Positions 1 to 8,693 of a stretch of 64,000 bases of DNA are shown piece after piece (position 1 is the stretch's first letter; the number at the start of each line of letters is the position of its first letter). The DNA is taken from contig NZ_BTGQ01000004.1 of assembly GCF_036985505.1 (NCBI RefSeq), positions 372,001 through 436,000 of the forward strand, read 5' to 3'. The translations under genes and the position numbers were made by a program. Origin of the DNA: Croceitalea sp947503285. GTDB lineage: Bacteria; Bacteroidota; Bacteroidia; Flavobacteriales; Flavobacteriaceae. The notes below the pieces were generated by a model. The model had not been told where the DNA came from. It searched no databases and worked only from the letters and a program-made list of their open reading frames with translations.

Positions 1-1025
1 CCTCTAGCATCTTCGATTCCCAAATCACTTAACATCAATGAATAACGCTTACTTATTAACTCTGCAATATCATTGTACTGCCAAAAAATGAAATGACTTT
101 TCGTGTTTGTCTTTCCTTTATTCTCTGGATTCATATGGGGAACAATTTCACTCGGAAAAGCAACTTTTGCTTTAATTTTAGTCTGTCTAAATACCTGATC
201 TATTTCTAATACAGCGCTTATTAGTCCAGTAATAGTATTCGAAAAAACCCTGTCATTAAATTTATAGCGCTCCTGGCTATCTATTAATACTAAACATGTT
301 TTCTTTTCTTTATTTAAAACTGATATCAAACCATTTAGGGCAGAGAGATATTCCCTTGACTCAAGCTGTTTTATGGTTTTCAAAAGTGTTCCTATGAAAT
401 CAAGTTTATCATTCACATAAGATTCTTGATTCGCGTATAAATAATCTGTAATTGTCTGAATCGGAGAAAAACTAGAATGAAATTCCTCTTCCCCAATTAA
501 TTTTAAATCAACAAGGTATGTTCTTATTTTATCTAAATCTTCTCCTTTGACATCCTTGAAGTTTTTAAGAAGTCTTTTCATAGCGCAGACATTTATAATC
601 CATTTGAAGAGTGATTTTGCCACATGAATCATTTCATCATCCGCTATTGAATCATTGTAAGATCGTAAAGCCATTGTCAAAGGCTTTAAATGGTTCTCTT
701 TCTTGATTATGGTAGAATATGAATAAATAGACTTTAAATTCTTATTAGTCCTATGGTTTAACATTTGTAAAATTGATGTTTTACCCGTACCTCTTCTACC
801 GAAAAGAAACAAGGTATTCTGAGAAGAAAATATCTCATAAGATTTAGTCAATACAAATCTGTCAGTAGAAAGTTTTTTGTTGTTGGCCCATTCTTTTGTG
901 GCGTCAGGTTCCCCAATCCAAGTGTTTTGATCAATATAACCTTTATAAATACTGAAATCTCTATTGCCGTTGCCTACCGGTCTCGGTAGACCACATTGTT
1001 GAAGAATGGTTTTCTCAATTTTCAT
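1..1025 (-). CDS. P-loop ATPase, partial (C-terminus outside window)
   Basis: An open frame of 341 codons runs from ATG at 1025 off the left edge with no stop. A Walker A motif (GRRGTGKTS) lies about residue 72-80, and a Walker B-like LVLIDS comes roughly 120 residues before the edge. The layout resembles ORC/STAND-type AAA ATPases that often occur in bacterial accessory or defence loci, but I do not recognise a specific family. The region is AT-rich compared with the housekeeping genes further right, which suggests transfer. The effector or C-terminal domain is outside the window, so function stays open. The ATPase call is sure; the subfamily is not. Confidence 0.75.
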   Translation of the reverse strand, partial: MKIEKTILQQCGLPRPVGNGNRDFSIYKGYIDQNTWIGEPDATKEWANNKKLSTDRFVLTKSYEIFSSQNTLFLFGRRGTGKTSILQMLNHRTNKNLKSIYSYSTIIKKENHLKPLTMALRSYNDSIADDEMIHVAKSLFKWIINVCAMKRLLKNFKDVKGEDLDKIRTYLVDLKLIGEEEFHSSFSPIQTITDYLYANQESYVNDKLDFIGTLLKTIKQLESREYLSALNGLISVLNKEKKTCLVLIDSQERYKFNDRVFSNTITGLISAVLEIDQVFRQTKIKAKVAFPSEIVPHMNPENKGKTNTKSHFIFWQYNDIAELISKRYSLMLSDLGIEDAR

Positions 1026-2151
1026 ATTGGTAAATTCTTAAGGATTGAATGAAATTTTTGGAATTATCGAATTAATGTGACAAGTGATGCCCTCATTAAA
1101 CTTTCCAATATTTTGATTAATTTGTCATTATTTCGACTTTTTTCAGAATAGTCTCTTATATCACTTTTTTTTGAACATCTAATGAAGATACTTAATGCTT
1201 TAAAATTCATTTAGTGATAATTTTTAATTTTATCCATGTACCTCAATTAATCAACCATAATATAGAAATGCTTTGCCTCATCTTTTTGATAAATATCAGG
1301 ATAGATTCCTCTAATTTATCTCACTGTTTTAACCGTGGTTTATAATTCTTCGAAATACTAGTGCAGATAGTAGGTTCAAAAATTCCGAGTTCTTTCTTTT
1401 CACTATTTGCATTTACAATAGCAATACTCCGATTGATTAGTTCGTCAATTACTCCATTAAATCGCAATATCTTATTGTGGTATTTCTTTATGAGATTTTT
1501 CAAATACGTCGCTATTAGATAATGCATGTCCTTAAGGCTTAAGCTCTTTATAGATCTATGATAATATGATAGTTTTTTTGTAAATCGGAACCAGCCAAAA
1601 ATGAGTTGATGTTTTCCCTTCCAAAACGAAACAAACAAGTATTGAGTTTCAGATAATATTTCGAAAGAAGAAGCTCAGAAAAAATATCCACCCCTATCAT
1701 GACTCCTTCCCTAGACCCGCATCTAGGTATTTTTTGGTAACTAATCAAACTGTTAAATATAAACTTCATTCAAGGGTTCTTTTCCAAACGCAAAAGGATA
1801 TGGTCTGAAGTAGTTTCATGAGGCATCGAAAAATAACAATTTCACAACAAATTCAACTACATGAAAACCTTAAAAAAACTAGGGTTTTAATGCAATTTTG
1901 AATTGAATTCAGGATAAAGTCACCTGTTCGATGAGCGAATTTTCTGAAACAATCTAAATTTCTTTATTTATTGGCATTTGAAAATGTAGGTTCTGGTCCT
2001 TTGCAATCTTCAATCCATCTCCTTTTTCTAAAAAACTAAGAATAATATTCACTGATTATACAAAAAAGCTTACAAATCATACATATCTATCTGCTAATCA
2101 AACCCTTTAGTATTACCTTTTAACAGTAAGTTACCAAAATACTTAATCAAG
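1026..2151. other. AT-rich spacer with no firm gene
   Basis: About 1.1 kb between the ATPase start and the pseudogene. Apart from the doubtful fragment at 1321-1769, I see no open frame with convincing composition, no RNA gene and no clear terminator. The base composition is strongly AT-rich, as is usual for decayed or foreign DNA in this type of genome. Confidence 0.5.
1321..1769 (-). pseudogene. possible frameshifted gene remnant
   Basis: Two minus-strand frames, 1548-1769 (73 codons) and 1321-1638 (105 codons), overlap by about 90 bp in different phases. A run of seven A (minus strand) in the overlap could be the frameshift point, joining them into one product of about 140 residues. The downstream half (SLKDMHYLIATYL then KKYHNKIL) faintly recalls the C-terminal part of Mu/TnsB-type transposases, where a Leu-rich helix precedes a YH motif. 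The resemblance is by eye only. It could equally be chance open frames in AT-rich DNA. Confidence 0.25.
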
Positions 2152-2523
2152 ATGGACAAGAAGACCGTCCCTTTTAAGATACTGATATGGGCGATAGTGG
2201 CCATTGCCGTGTTATTCTTATTCCAACCCGAAATAGCCAATTTGCTCAACAATAGTAAAGAAGTCAACGTTTTCGGAACAAACATCAAGGCCAGTGAAAA
2301 ATAATCAGAAGAACTGCTAGCCGCCCAAAATGAATTTGATGAAAAGGCTTCTCATTAGAATAAAAAAATTACAGCACAAGAAGTTGCCATGGATTCCCTT
2401 AACATGCTTGCAGTGAATTTGGCCGAACAAATTCAGGGGTGTCATGATGCGCAATTAACAGCGATTAATATGGACGCAAACCCTAGAAGTCTTAATGCGC
2501 TTAACAAGAGCATTATAAAATAG
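2152..2523 (+). pseudogene. membrane-anchored protein gene with two in-frame stops
   Basis: From ATG 2152 one frame can be read for 123 codons to TAG at 2521, interrupted only by TAA at 2302 and TAG at 2356. The first 50 codons encode a short cytoplasmic start, one transmembrane helix (ILIWAIVAIAVLFLF) and a linker. The parts after each stop stay protein-like: SEELLAAQNEFDEKASH, then an Ala/Asn/Leu-rich helical tail. The simplest reading is a small single-span membrane protein with a helical domain, inactivated by two point mutations. The 50-residue N-terminal peptide could still be made. The next gene, a lipoprotein on the same strand, begins 68 bp later. Confidence 0.7.
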
Positions 2524-2591
2524 CTTTTTTACTTGAAGACTTTCAAATCATCAGAATGAATAAGTCGAAAACAAAAAATAACAACTAAACC

Positions 2592-2960
2592 ATGAAAAAA
2601 AGCCTAAAGCCACTACGTATCACAACGCTCCTAATCCTTTTACCGCTATCATCATGCGTCAGCACACGTATCGAAGCCAGCCCCTATCAAGATAGCGTTG
2701 AAAATCTAGAGTGCCAACGTAAATCGAGTTGGAGTTATTGGTGGGGCGTGGCGCCGGGAGGCACTAAAACGGTAAGTGCAAATCCTGAAATAGCCGGAAC
2801 CATCTGCCCTTGTGAGGAGAAAGCCATATCATGGACCGTGGTCAAGACCTCTTTTACCGACTTTTTATTGAGCTTGGTCACTGTCGGAATCGTAAACCAT
2901 AGAACGGCCATCTATGGTTGTGCACGACCCCAAAATGGCGAAGGTGATTTGGATAATTAA
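2592..2960 (+). CDS. small lipoprotein, Bor-like C-terminus
   Basis: 122 residues with a lipoprotein signal: a charged start, a Leu/Ile-rich core and the lipobox LSSC (Cys22). The mature part carries several Cys and Trp residues (SYWWG) and ends with FLLSLVTVGIVNHRTAIYGC. That tail resembles the end of Bor/Iss-type small lipoproteins, in which a Leu-rich segment ending in TFGIYTP precedes a terminal Cys. The Bor link is inference from this pattern only. It stands 11 bp upstream of the FAD oxidase gene on the same strand, so the two are probably co-transcribed. Likely located in the outer or inner membrane lipid layer; role unknown. Confidence 0.75.
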   Translation: MKKSLKPLRITTLLILLPLSSCVSTRIEASPYQDSVENLECQRKSSWSYWWGVAPGGTKTVSANPEIAGTICPCEEKAISWTVVKTSFTDFLLSLVTVGIVNHRTAIYGCARPQNGEGDLDN

Positions 2961-2971
2961 AAAAGACAACT

Positions 2972-4543
2972 ATGCTACCCAACGGAATAAACCAATTGCC
3001 CATTCAACAGTGGACCAACAAGCATGAAAATTTTACGCATGACCTTGTTCAAAACGCTTCTTTTAAATTAAGAAATCCTGCAGGGCAAAATCACAAGGAA
3101 CGCTATCGAAAAACCACTAAAAATTTCCAATGGCTCATTCAACATGCCCTTGATAATAGCATAAAATTGCGAGCTATGGGCAGTGGATGGTCTTTCACTA
3201 AAGTAGGGGTTACCGAAGGGGGGTTAATAGATACAGCGGCATTGAATTTCTCGTTTCCACTTAGTCAAAAATATGTCGCGCACAATTATGCAAACAGTCC
3301 CGAAGACCTTTACTTTTTGCAATGCGGCGCCATTATCTATGAAGTCAATAACCGTTTGGATGCCAAAAATCCACCTAGATCCATAAAAGCTTCCGGGGCC
3401 AGTAACGGACAAACCATTGCCGGAGCGTTGTCTACAGGTACTCATGGGGCAGCATTCAAGATAGGGGCTATCCCAGATTTTGTAGTTGGCCTGCATTTGG
3501 TTACCGGACCTGATAGTCATGTTTGGTTAGAACGAGCTTCATACCCAGTAGCTTCGCAAGAATTTGTGGATTGGTTGGATGCCGATTTGATTCAAGACGA
3601 CAATCTCTTCAATGCGGCATTGGTCTCTTTTGGCAGTTTTGGCTTCATTCACGGCGTAATGATTGAAACGGAACCCCAATTTTTATTGACAGAACACCGC
3701 GTTGGGAATATTGCTTACGACAATACATTGAAAAAGGCCATGACCCAACTCGATTTCTCGGACCTGCAACTACCCGGAACAGGACAAAATGGGGATTTAT
3801 ACCATTTTGAAGTACTTTTTAACATCCACAAATTTGAACCTAATAACCCTGATAAAGGTGCTTTTCTAAAGTACATGTTCAAAAAGCCTTTGGCACCACA
3901 TCCTCCAATACTGAGAAGCAATGATTTTACCTATGGGGATGATCTTTTGGGAATCATTTCAACCGTTTTAGACAAACTGCCAGGTTCTGGGCTATTGATT
4001 CCAGCAATGGTCAATGCGATGTTTAAATTGGCTTTCGAAGCCCAAGACCCCATACAGGGGACTATAAAAGAGATTTTCAATTACACCAAGTTTCGGGGGA
4101 AAGTGGCAAGTGCAGCAATCGGAATCTCCATTGAAGATTCACCAAAAGCCGTTGAACTTATCGTAAAAGTGAACAAACAAAAGCCCTTCCCCGGTGGGCT
4201 TTCCCTAAGATATGTAAAGGGAACCCAAGCGGCCCTTGGCTTTACCAAATTTTCCAACACCTGTGTTTTAGAGATGGACGGGGTTGATGGCAATAAGGCT
4301 AGGGAGTTTTATGAAGCGGTATGGAACAAATTTGAGCAAGAGGGAATTGCCTATACGCTACATTGGGGCAAAATTAATTTCAACCTCAATGAAAACCGGG
4401 TTAAAAACATGTATGGCGCTAATCAAGTACAATCATGGATTGACGCTAGAAACCGATTGCTCTCCATTCCCGTATTAAGGGTCTTTGAAAATAAATTTAT
4501 CGAACAATGTGGACTAAATAAGGTTCATGGCGCTATTGTTTAA
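2972..4543 (+). CDS. FAD-binding oxidoreductase, aldonolactone oxidase-like
   Basis: 523 residues. The N-terminal half is a PCMH-type FAD-binding domain (GSGWSF at 70-75; GASNGQTIAGALSTGTHG about 140-157), and the C-terminal half carries HWGK at 464-467, a signature of D-arabinono-1,4-lactone / L-gulonolactone oxidases and related sugar-alcohol oxidases. There is no signal peptide, so it is probably cytoplasmic. In covalent-flavin members the first motif reads GSGHS; here Trp73 replaces the His, so the flavin is probably not covalently bound through this residue. The substrate cannot be told from sequence; sugar lactones or polyols are the family's usual ones. Confidence 0.8.
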   Translation: MLPNGINQLPIQQWTNKHENFTHDLVQNASFKLRNPAGQNHKERYRKTTKNFQWLIQHALDNSIKLRAMGSGWSFTKVGVTEGGLIDTAALNFSFPLSQKYVAHNYANSPEDLYFLQCGAIIYEVNNRLDAKNPPRSIKASGASNGQTIAGALSTGTHGAAFKIGAIPDFVVGLHLVTGPDSHVWLERASYPVASQEFVDWLDADLIQDDNLFNAALVSFGSFGFIHGVMIETEPQFLLTEHRVGNIAYDNTLKKAMTQLDFSDLQLPGTGQNGDLYHFEVLFNIHKFEPNNPDKGAFLKYMFKKPLAPHPPILRSNDFTYGDDLLGIISTVLDKLPGSGLLIPAMVNAMFKLAFEAQDPIQGTIKEIFNYTKFRGKVASAAIGISIEDSPKAVELIVKVNKQKPFPGGLSLRYVKGTQAALGFTKFSNTCVLEMDGVDGNKAREFYEAVWNKFEQEGIAYTLHWGKINFNLNENRVKNMYGANQVQSWIDARNRLLSIPVLRVFENKFIEQCGLNKVHGAIV

Positions 4544-4829
4544 GCCATAGTTTTTAAGGAACATGCTATTTATCAAATGTGTTGATACGAATCCCAAAAG
4601 AGCTTTATCAAACCTGGCTTTCAAGGAATTGACAATACAATTTTTCTCGCTACACTAGTATTCTAATCCAGCTCAAAGGTTCGATTTTTACGGTAAATAA
4701 AACCGCTGAAATGTACATTTTTTCGGTAAATTTCACAGCAATTGTTACTCGTCCGTAATATCATTTCCTGACCGATGATATTTTAATTTTTTAGGAATCC
4801 AGGGGATTTTTACAAAAAAATTACCCCAA

Positions 4830-4961
4830 ATGAAAACTATCGTATTAAAGCTTAAAAAAGAGTTCACACCCACAAACCGATTAGCCGCTATTAGTTGCTT
4901 GATCATTTCAATCACCATTTATTTTATTATGGCCGTGTTGGGTAGGGAGATACCCTTATAA
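4830..4961 (+). CDS. 43-residue single-span membrane peptide
   Basis: Short frame from ATG 4830 to TAA 4961. It has a basic start (MKTIVLKLKKEFTPTNR), one hydrophobic helix (LAAISCLIISITIYFIMAVL) and a short tail. A strong intrinsic terminator begins 22 bp after the stop, which makes a separate small transcript likely. The positive-inside charge pattern supports one membrane span with the N-terminus in the cytoplasm. No family recognised. The 286 bp before it hold no other gene. Confidence 0.55.
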   Translation: MKTIVLKLKKEFTPTNRLAAISCLIISITIYFIMAVLGREIPL

Positions 4962-4982
4962 ACTATTAAAACAAAAGTCTTA

Positions 4983-5007
4983 AGGCCACCTATTTGGTGG
5001 CTTTTTT
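4983..5007 (+). terminator. intrinsic terminator
   Basis: Stem GCCACC (4985-4990) and GGTGGC (4996-5001) with a five-base loop, followed by six T (5002-5007). It ends the transcript of the 43-residue peptide and separates it from the DnaQ/GIY-YIG gene. Confidence 0.85.
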
Positions 5008-5049
5008 CATTCTTAGTAATTTCAATTCCCAAAAGCCAAAAAGGATTCA

Positions 5050-6426
5050 TTGTACACGATTATCGACATAGAGACCACGGGAAACGGAATTAAAGGCAAT
5101 AAAATCACTGAAATTTCCATCTTTAAATTTGATTCGAACCAAATTATCGACGAATTCACCAGTTTGGTAAATCCGAAATGCCCCATCCCCCATTTCATTA
5201 CAGGGTTGACCGGTATTGATAATGAAATGGTCGCTGCTGCTCCCACATTTGATGAAATCGCTGGGCAAATTCTTGAGATTACGAAAGACACCATTTTTGT
5301 AGCCCACGCCGTAAATTTTGATTACGGTGTCATCAAAGAAGAGTTTCGCCAACTTGGTATTGATTTTACACGAAAAAAACTCTGTACGGTTCGACTTTCA
5401 AGAAAATTGATTCCCGGTCTTCAATCGTACAGTTTGGGTAAGTTGTGTGCCGCAATTGCAATACCACTGACCGACAGACATCGGGCACGGGGTGATGCAC
5501 ATGCCACGGTACTTCTTTTTCAAACGCTTCTGGCGAAAAACGGTTCGGACGCTATACTAAAATCCTTTCTCAACGCCAGAAGTCAAGAAGCGACCCTACC
5601 CCCTTTGTTGGAGAAATCCAAAGTGGATAACCTGCCTTCGGCACCAGGGGTGTATTACTTCAAGAATAGTATCGGGCAAATCATTTATATTGGCAAAGCC
5701 AACAATATCAAGAGAAGGGTATTGGGTCATTTTTATGACAAAAGCAATCACGAAATCCGTTTATGCAGGGAAATAGCCGACATAGACCATGAACTTTCGG
5801 GCAGCGAGCTCGTAGCCCTTTTAATGGAATCAGCAGCCATTAAAAAACATTACCCAAAATATAATAGGGCCCAAAAGAGGGTGCTGAAACAATATGCCCT
5901 CTTTAGTTATGAAGACAGAAAAGGGGTTATCCATATCGCGTATGATACTCTAAAGAACATTCGTACACCCTTAAAAACATTCTACAATCAGGCTGATTGC
6001 AGAACCCATTTGGAAGAACTTTGCGAAACCTTTGCACTTTGTCCTAAATATTGTCATCTACAGCAAACTTCAAATGCCTGTTCACATTATAAGGCAAAAA
6101 ATTGCGAAGGCATCTGCCGAGAAAGGGAAAGCGTTTCCGATTACAACCTAAAAGTGAAATCGGCCCTGGCCGATCTACAAAAAGTCGATGATGGAATCCT
6201 TATTCAAGAAAAAGGTCGTTGTATTGATGAAAAAGCTTTTGTACTTATGGAAAATACCTCTTATCTGGGGTATGGTTTTATCGACAAGGATGTACAGATA
6301 AACGCAATGGTTGATTTAGAGGCTTTCTTGATTCGGCAAGAAGATACGGTAGAGGCCAAGCGTATTATTCAAGCACATCTCAAAAAACATAATCCCCAAC
6401 GTATGCCACTTCCACTGGTTTCATAA
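5050..6426 (+). CDS. DnaQ-like exonuclease fused to UvrC-type GIY-YIG nuclease
   Basis: 458 residues. The N-terminal 165 residues form a DEDDh 3'-5' exonuclease (IIDIETTG with D6 and E8, D91, H144, D149) like the epsilon proofreading subunit. After a linker comes a GIY-YIG domain (GVYYF 200-204, IYIGK 212-216) as in the N-terminal half of UvrC and in Cho, followed by a Cys-rich stretch. Such fusions are known in Bacteroidetes and Actinobacteria and are thought to act in DNA repair. The start is TTG at 5050: the exonuclease motif lies just inside it, no ATG fits, and AAGGA stands about 5 bp upstream. Confidence 0.85.
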   Translation: MYTIIDIETTGNGIKGNKITEISIFKFDSNQIIDEFTSLVNPKCPIPHFITGLTGIDNEMVAAAPTFDEIAGQILEITKDTIFVAHAVNFDYGVIKEEFRQLGIDFTRKKLCTVRLSRKLIPGLQSYSLGKLCAAIAIPLTDRHRARGDAHATVLLFQTLLAKNGSDAILKSFLNARSQEATLPPLLEKSKVDNLPSAPGVYYFKNSIGQIIYIGKANNIKRRVLGHFYDKSNHEIRLCREIADIDHELSGSELVALLMESAAIKKHYPKYNRAQKRVLKQYALFSYEDRKGVIHIAYDTLKNIRTPLKTFYNQADCRTHLEELCETFALCPKYCHLQQTSNACSHYKAKNCEGICRERESVSDYNLKVKSALADLQKVDDGILIQEKGRCIDEKAFVLMENTSYLGYGFIDKDVQINAMVDLEAFLIRQEDTVEAKRIIQAHLKKHNPQRMPLPLVS

Positions 6427-6764
6427 GAATTCGTCACACCAAATTCCATGAAACGATTTGGGGTACAGAAGTTGGTTACGATTGAGAACAACCACAACAC
6501 GTCATCCCCAAACCGTGATTGGCCGAAACGTTATAGAAGCCAATATTTATTCAATGCGTATGCAAGTATCATCTTTTAAATCACGACACCTAGCACATTC
6601 CAATCCTGCATAAAGCGTTATGGATGGTATAGGTTTTTTTAAGTTTTTCTGATGACTTCATACCAAAATATACCTGTGAGTATTAAATTAATGGCATTTC
6701 AATACATTACCTGCTATATTAGCAAACATTATACTAACTTGCCTTTTTATATTTTTTTGAGTGA
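6427..6764. other. spacer with regulator promoter region
   Basis: 338 bp with no gene that I can support. The AT-rich last 100 bases before 6765 presumably hold the promoter of the LytTR response regulator, but I find no convincing TAnnTTTG box. No hairpin with a T-tract was seen after the nuclease gene. Confidence 0.5.
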
Positions 6765-7544
6765 ATGGATAAAACTTTAAAAATAGTACTGGTTGAAGAT
6801 GAACCCATATCAAGTCTATATTTACAGAACCTAATTTCTGAGACTGGCATCAAACATGAGATTGTAGAAGAAATCACCTCGGTAGCAATGGCAGTATCCT
6901 TTTTCGCGAAAAATCCTGATTTTGATTTGATATTCATGGATATCCATCTGGGCGACGGCACTTGTTTTGATATCTTGGATACCGCTGGCATTGAAAAACC
7001 CATTATTTTTTGTACCACTTTTGACACCTATGCGGTTCAAGCCTTCAAATACAATAGCATCGATTATATTTTAAAGCCTGCCAAAATCAATGACGTGGAA
7101 AATGCCCTCAAAAAATATTGGTCAATCAAAAAATCCGATGAGGATGATTATTTAGTACGGATGGATAAAATGATGGATTCCTTTACGCCTCCACGCTATA
7201 AAAAAAGGTTTCTTATTCGGCATGAGAACAGGTTAAAGCCCGTACTTATCTCAAATGTCAGCTGTTTTTACTCTGAAGAAGGAAATACATATTTGGTGGA
7301 AAGGTCAGGTCACTCACACATTGTGGATTTTACATTGGAAAGGCTTGAAGAGCTTATTGATCCAAATGATTTCTTTCGTATCAACCGAAAAATGATGATC
7401 AATATAGACGAGATTCATTCTGCGGAAGATTACTTCAACAGTAGACTAAAAATAACATTGCAAACGAACCAATCAGAACTTGATCTCGTGGTAAGTAGAA
7501 ACCGTGTAAGGCACTTCAAAAATTGGCTTAAAGGGGTTTCTTAA
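6765..7544 (+). CDS. LytTR-type response regulator
   Basis: 259 residues. The receiver domain spans about 1-120: acidic pair E11-D12, phospho-acceptor D59 (LIFMDIHLGDG), Thr84/85 and Lys104 (ILKPAK). A LytTR DNA-binding domain follows, about 155-258 (FFRINRKMMINIDEI). Such proteins bind direct repeats upstream of targets after phosphorylation by a membrane histidine kinase of the LytS/YehU type. No kinase gene is adjacent, so it is an orphan here and its partner must be elsewhere. Two tiny membrane-protein genes converge on its 3' end. Confidence 0.9.
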   Translation: MDKTLKIVLVEDEPISSLYLQNLISETGIKHEIVEEITSVAMAVSFFAKNPDFDLIFMDIHLGDGTCFDILDTAGIEKPIIFCTTFDTYAVQAFKYNSIDYILKPAKINDVENALKKYWSIKKSDEDDYLVRMDKMMDSFTPPRYKKRFLIRHENRLKPVLISNVSCFYSEEGNTYLVERSGHSHIVDFTLERLEELIDPNDFFRINRKMMINIDEIHSAEDYFNSRLKITLQTNQSELDLVVSRNRVRHFKNWLKGVS

Positions 7545-7556
7545 ACCTTATTTTTT

Positions 7557-7643
7557 CATTTTTCGATACATCTTGGCCACAAAGAACAACCACACTATAA
7601 AAATTAGCGCAACCAAAATAGAGTAGCCAAGAATGAAATCCAT
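7557..7643 (-). CDS. 28-residue membrane peptide
   Basis: ATG at 7643 overlaps the TAA of the upstream 60-residue gene by one base (TAATG), a pattern typical of translational coupling. The product is one hydrophobic helix (LGYSILVALIFIVWLFFV) with a basic end (AKMYRK). Its short length leaves room for chance, but the overlap and the membrane character shared with its neighbour favour a real gene. Confidence 0.45.
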
Positions 7644-7825
7644 TATTTTCTATACTTCAAGTAATTCATAAAGCCAAGTATGGTCGGTGCCCAAAATGCA
7701 ATAAATATCGCATCTATCTTTTTTCCACTTAGGAAAAGTACTTCTGAGACGATGATAATGGATAATACCACTAAGAGCATGATGCAGTTCATCACCCCTA
7801 TCCTCTCAATAAAATCTTTTAACAT
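7643..7825 (-). CDS. 60-residue two-span membrane protein
   Basis: It encodes two hydrophobic segments (residues about 14-32 and 38-53) separated by SGKKID and ends with a basic YLKYRK. No family recognised. It is followed directly by a 28-residue membrane peptide gene overlapping its stop codon; both converge with the LytTR regulator gene. The two peptides may form a small membrane complex, which is inference from arrangement only. Confidence 0.55.
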   Translation of the reverse strand: MLKDFIERIGVMNCIMLLVVLSIIIVSEVLFLSGKKIDAIFIAFWAPTILGFMNYLKYRK

Positions 7826-7914
7826 TAACAGTCATTAATACGATTAGTCGTACCAATTTACTTAAAATAACGTCTAATCCAATAAAAAAATTGTGATTCC
7901 TTTAACAATCTCGA

Positions 7915-8691
7915 TTATCCCTTCGGATGAAGTCGAACCTGAAATACTTCTTCTTTAGTTACATGTTGAAACCCTTGGTGTAGTTCACGCTGCGCAACGG
8001 CATAGGGGTAAAAAGTTATCGGTTCTATACACAGCATATTAGATACCTCGGTCCAGCACATAAAATGTTTGAAACCTTCTGTTCTAATGGTCAACTCTTT
8101 TTTATCCTTCAAGGTTATTTCTTGGCAATCCGGAATTTCATAAGCACGGCTACCAACGGCTAAAACCTCACCAAGGGTCAGCTCTTTATCAGCTGTTTTA
8201 ATCAAAGGATTCGAGGAATGTAACTTAAAAGCGGGATGATACCCCAACATAAAAGGCATATGATGGTCACCAGTGACCGCAAATGTAATCTCAAGGCCGT
8301 CGGCCAATAGATTAAATTGTTTTTCGACTTGAAAACTATAGGGCCAAGTCAATAATTCCTTAGGTGATTTTTCAGGATATTTTTTATTCTTAACAGGCGT
8401 ACCTGCTTGATATTCTTTTCGAAACAAGGCACTTGTTTCAGAACTTTTGACAAGTTCATATGGCAACAGTCTAAAATGTCCGTGTTGGTCTTGAACCGCA
8501 TTTCCCTTAGGTACTTTGACCAAAAAATCAGCCTCATCGACCGGGCCAATTATCGGAAACATTTCCGTGTCCGAACTTCCCCAACCGGGGCTTCCTTTCT
8601 GATGAATAAACTCATGCGAATCTACACGGTAACCTATCAATTCGCCATTGTCAATCGTTACAACCTGATTGTTCTTTTGTAATACTGTCAT
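7915..8691 (-). CDS. aldose 1-epimerase family protein (LacX-like)
   Basis: 258 residues from ATG 8691, two bases after the TGA of the upstream peptidase gene; a TTG six bases earlier is less likely. The sequence fits the galactose-mutarotase superfamily: QDQHGHFR, then LGYHPAF with the catalytic-type His, then MLCIEPIT with the Glu. These enzymes interconvert alpha and beta anomers of aldoses or sugar phosphates. No signal peptide, so cytoplasmic. The tight spacing says it is translated from the same message as the M20 peptidase. Confidence 0.85.
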   Translation of the reverse strand: MTVLQKNNQVVTIDNGELIGYRVDSHEFIHQKGSPGWGSSDTEMFPIIGPVDEADFLVKVPKGNAVQDQHGHFRLLPYELVKSSETSALFRKEYQAGTPVKNKKYPEKSPKELLTWPYSFQVEKQFNLLADGLEITFAVTGDHHMPFMLGYHPAFKLHSSNPLIKTADKELTLGEVLAVGSRAYEIPDCQEITLKDKKELTIRTEGFKHFMCWTEVSNMLCIEPITFYPYAVAQRELHQGFQHVTKEEVFQVRLHPKG

Positions 8692-8693
8692 TT

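Noticed and set aside
4284..4478. 64-codon plus-strand frame inside the FAD oxidase gene
   Set aside because: Shadow frame; the host gene has full family motifs through this region.
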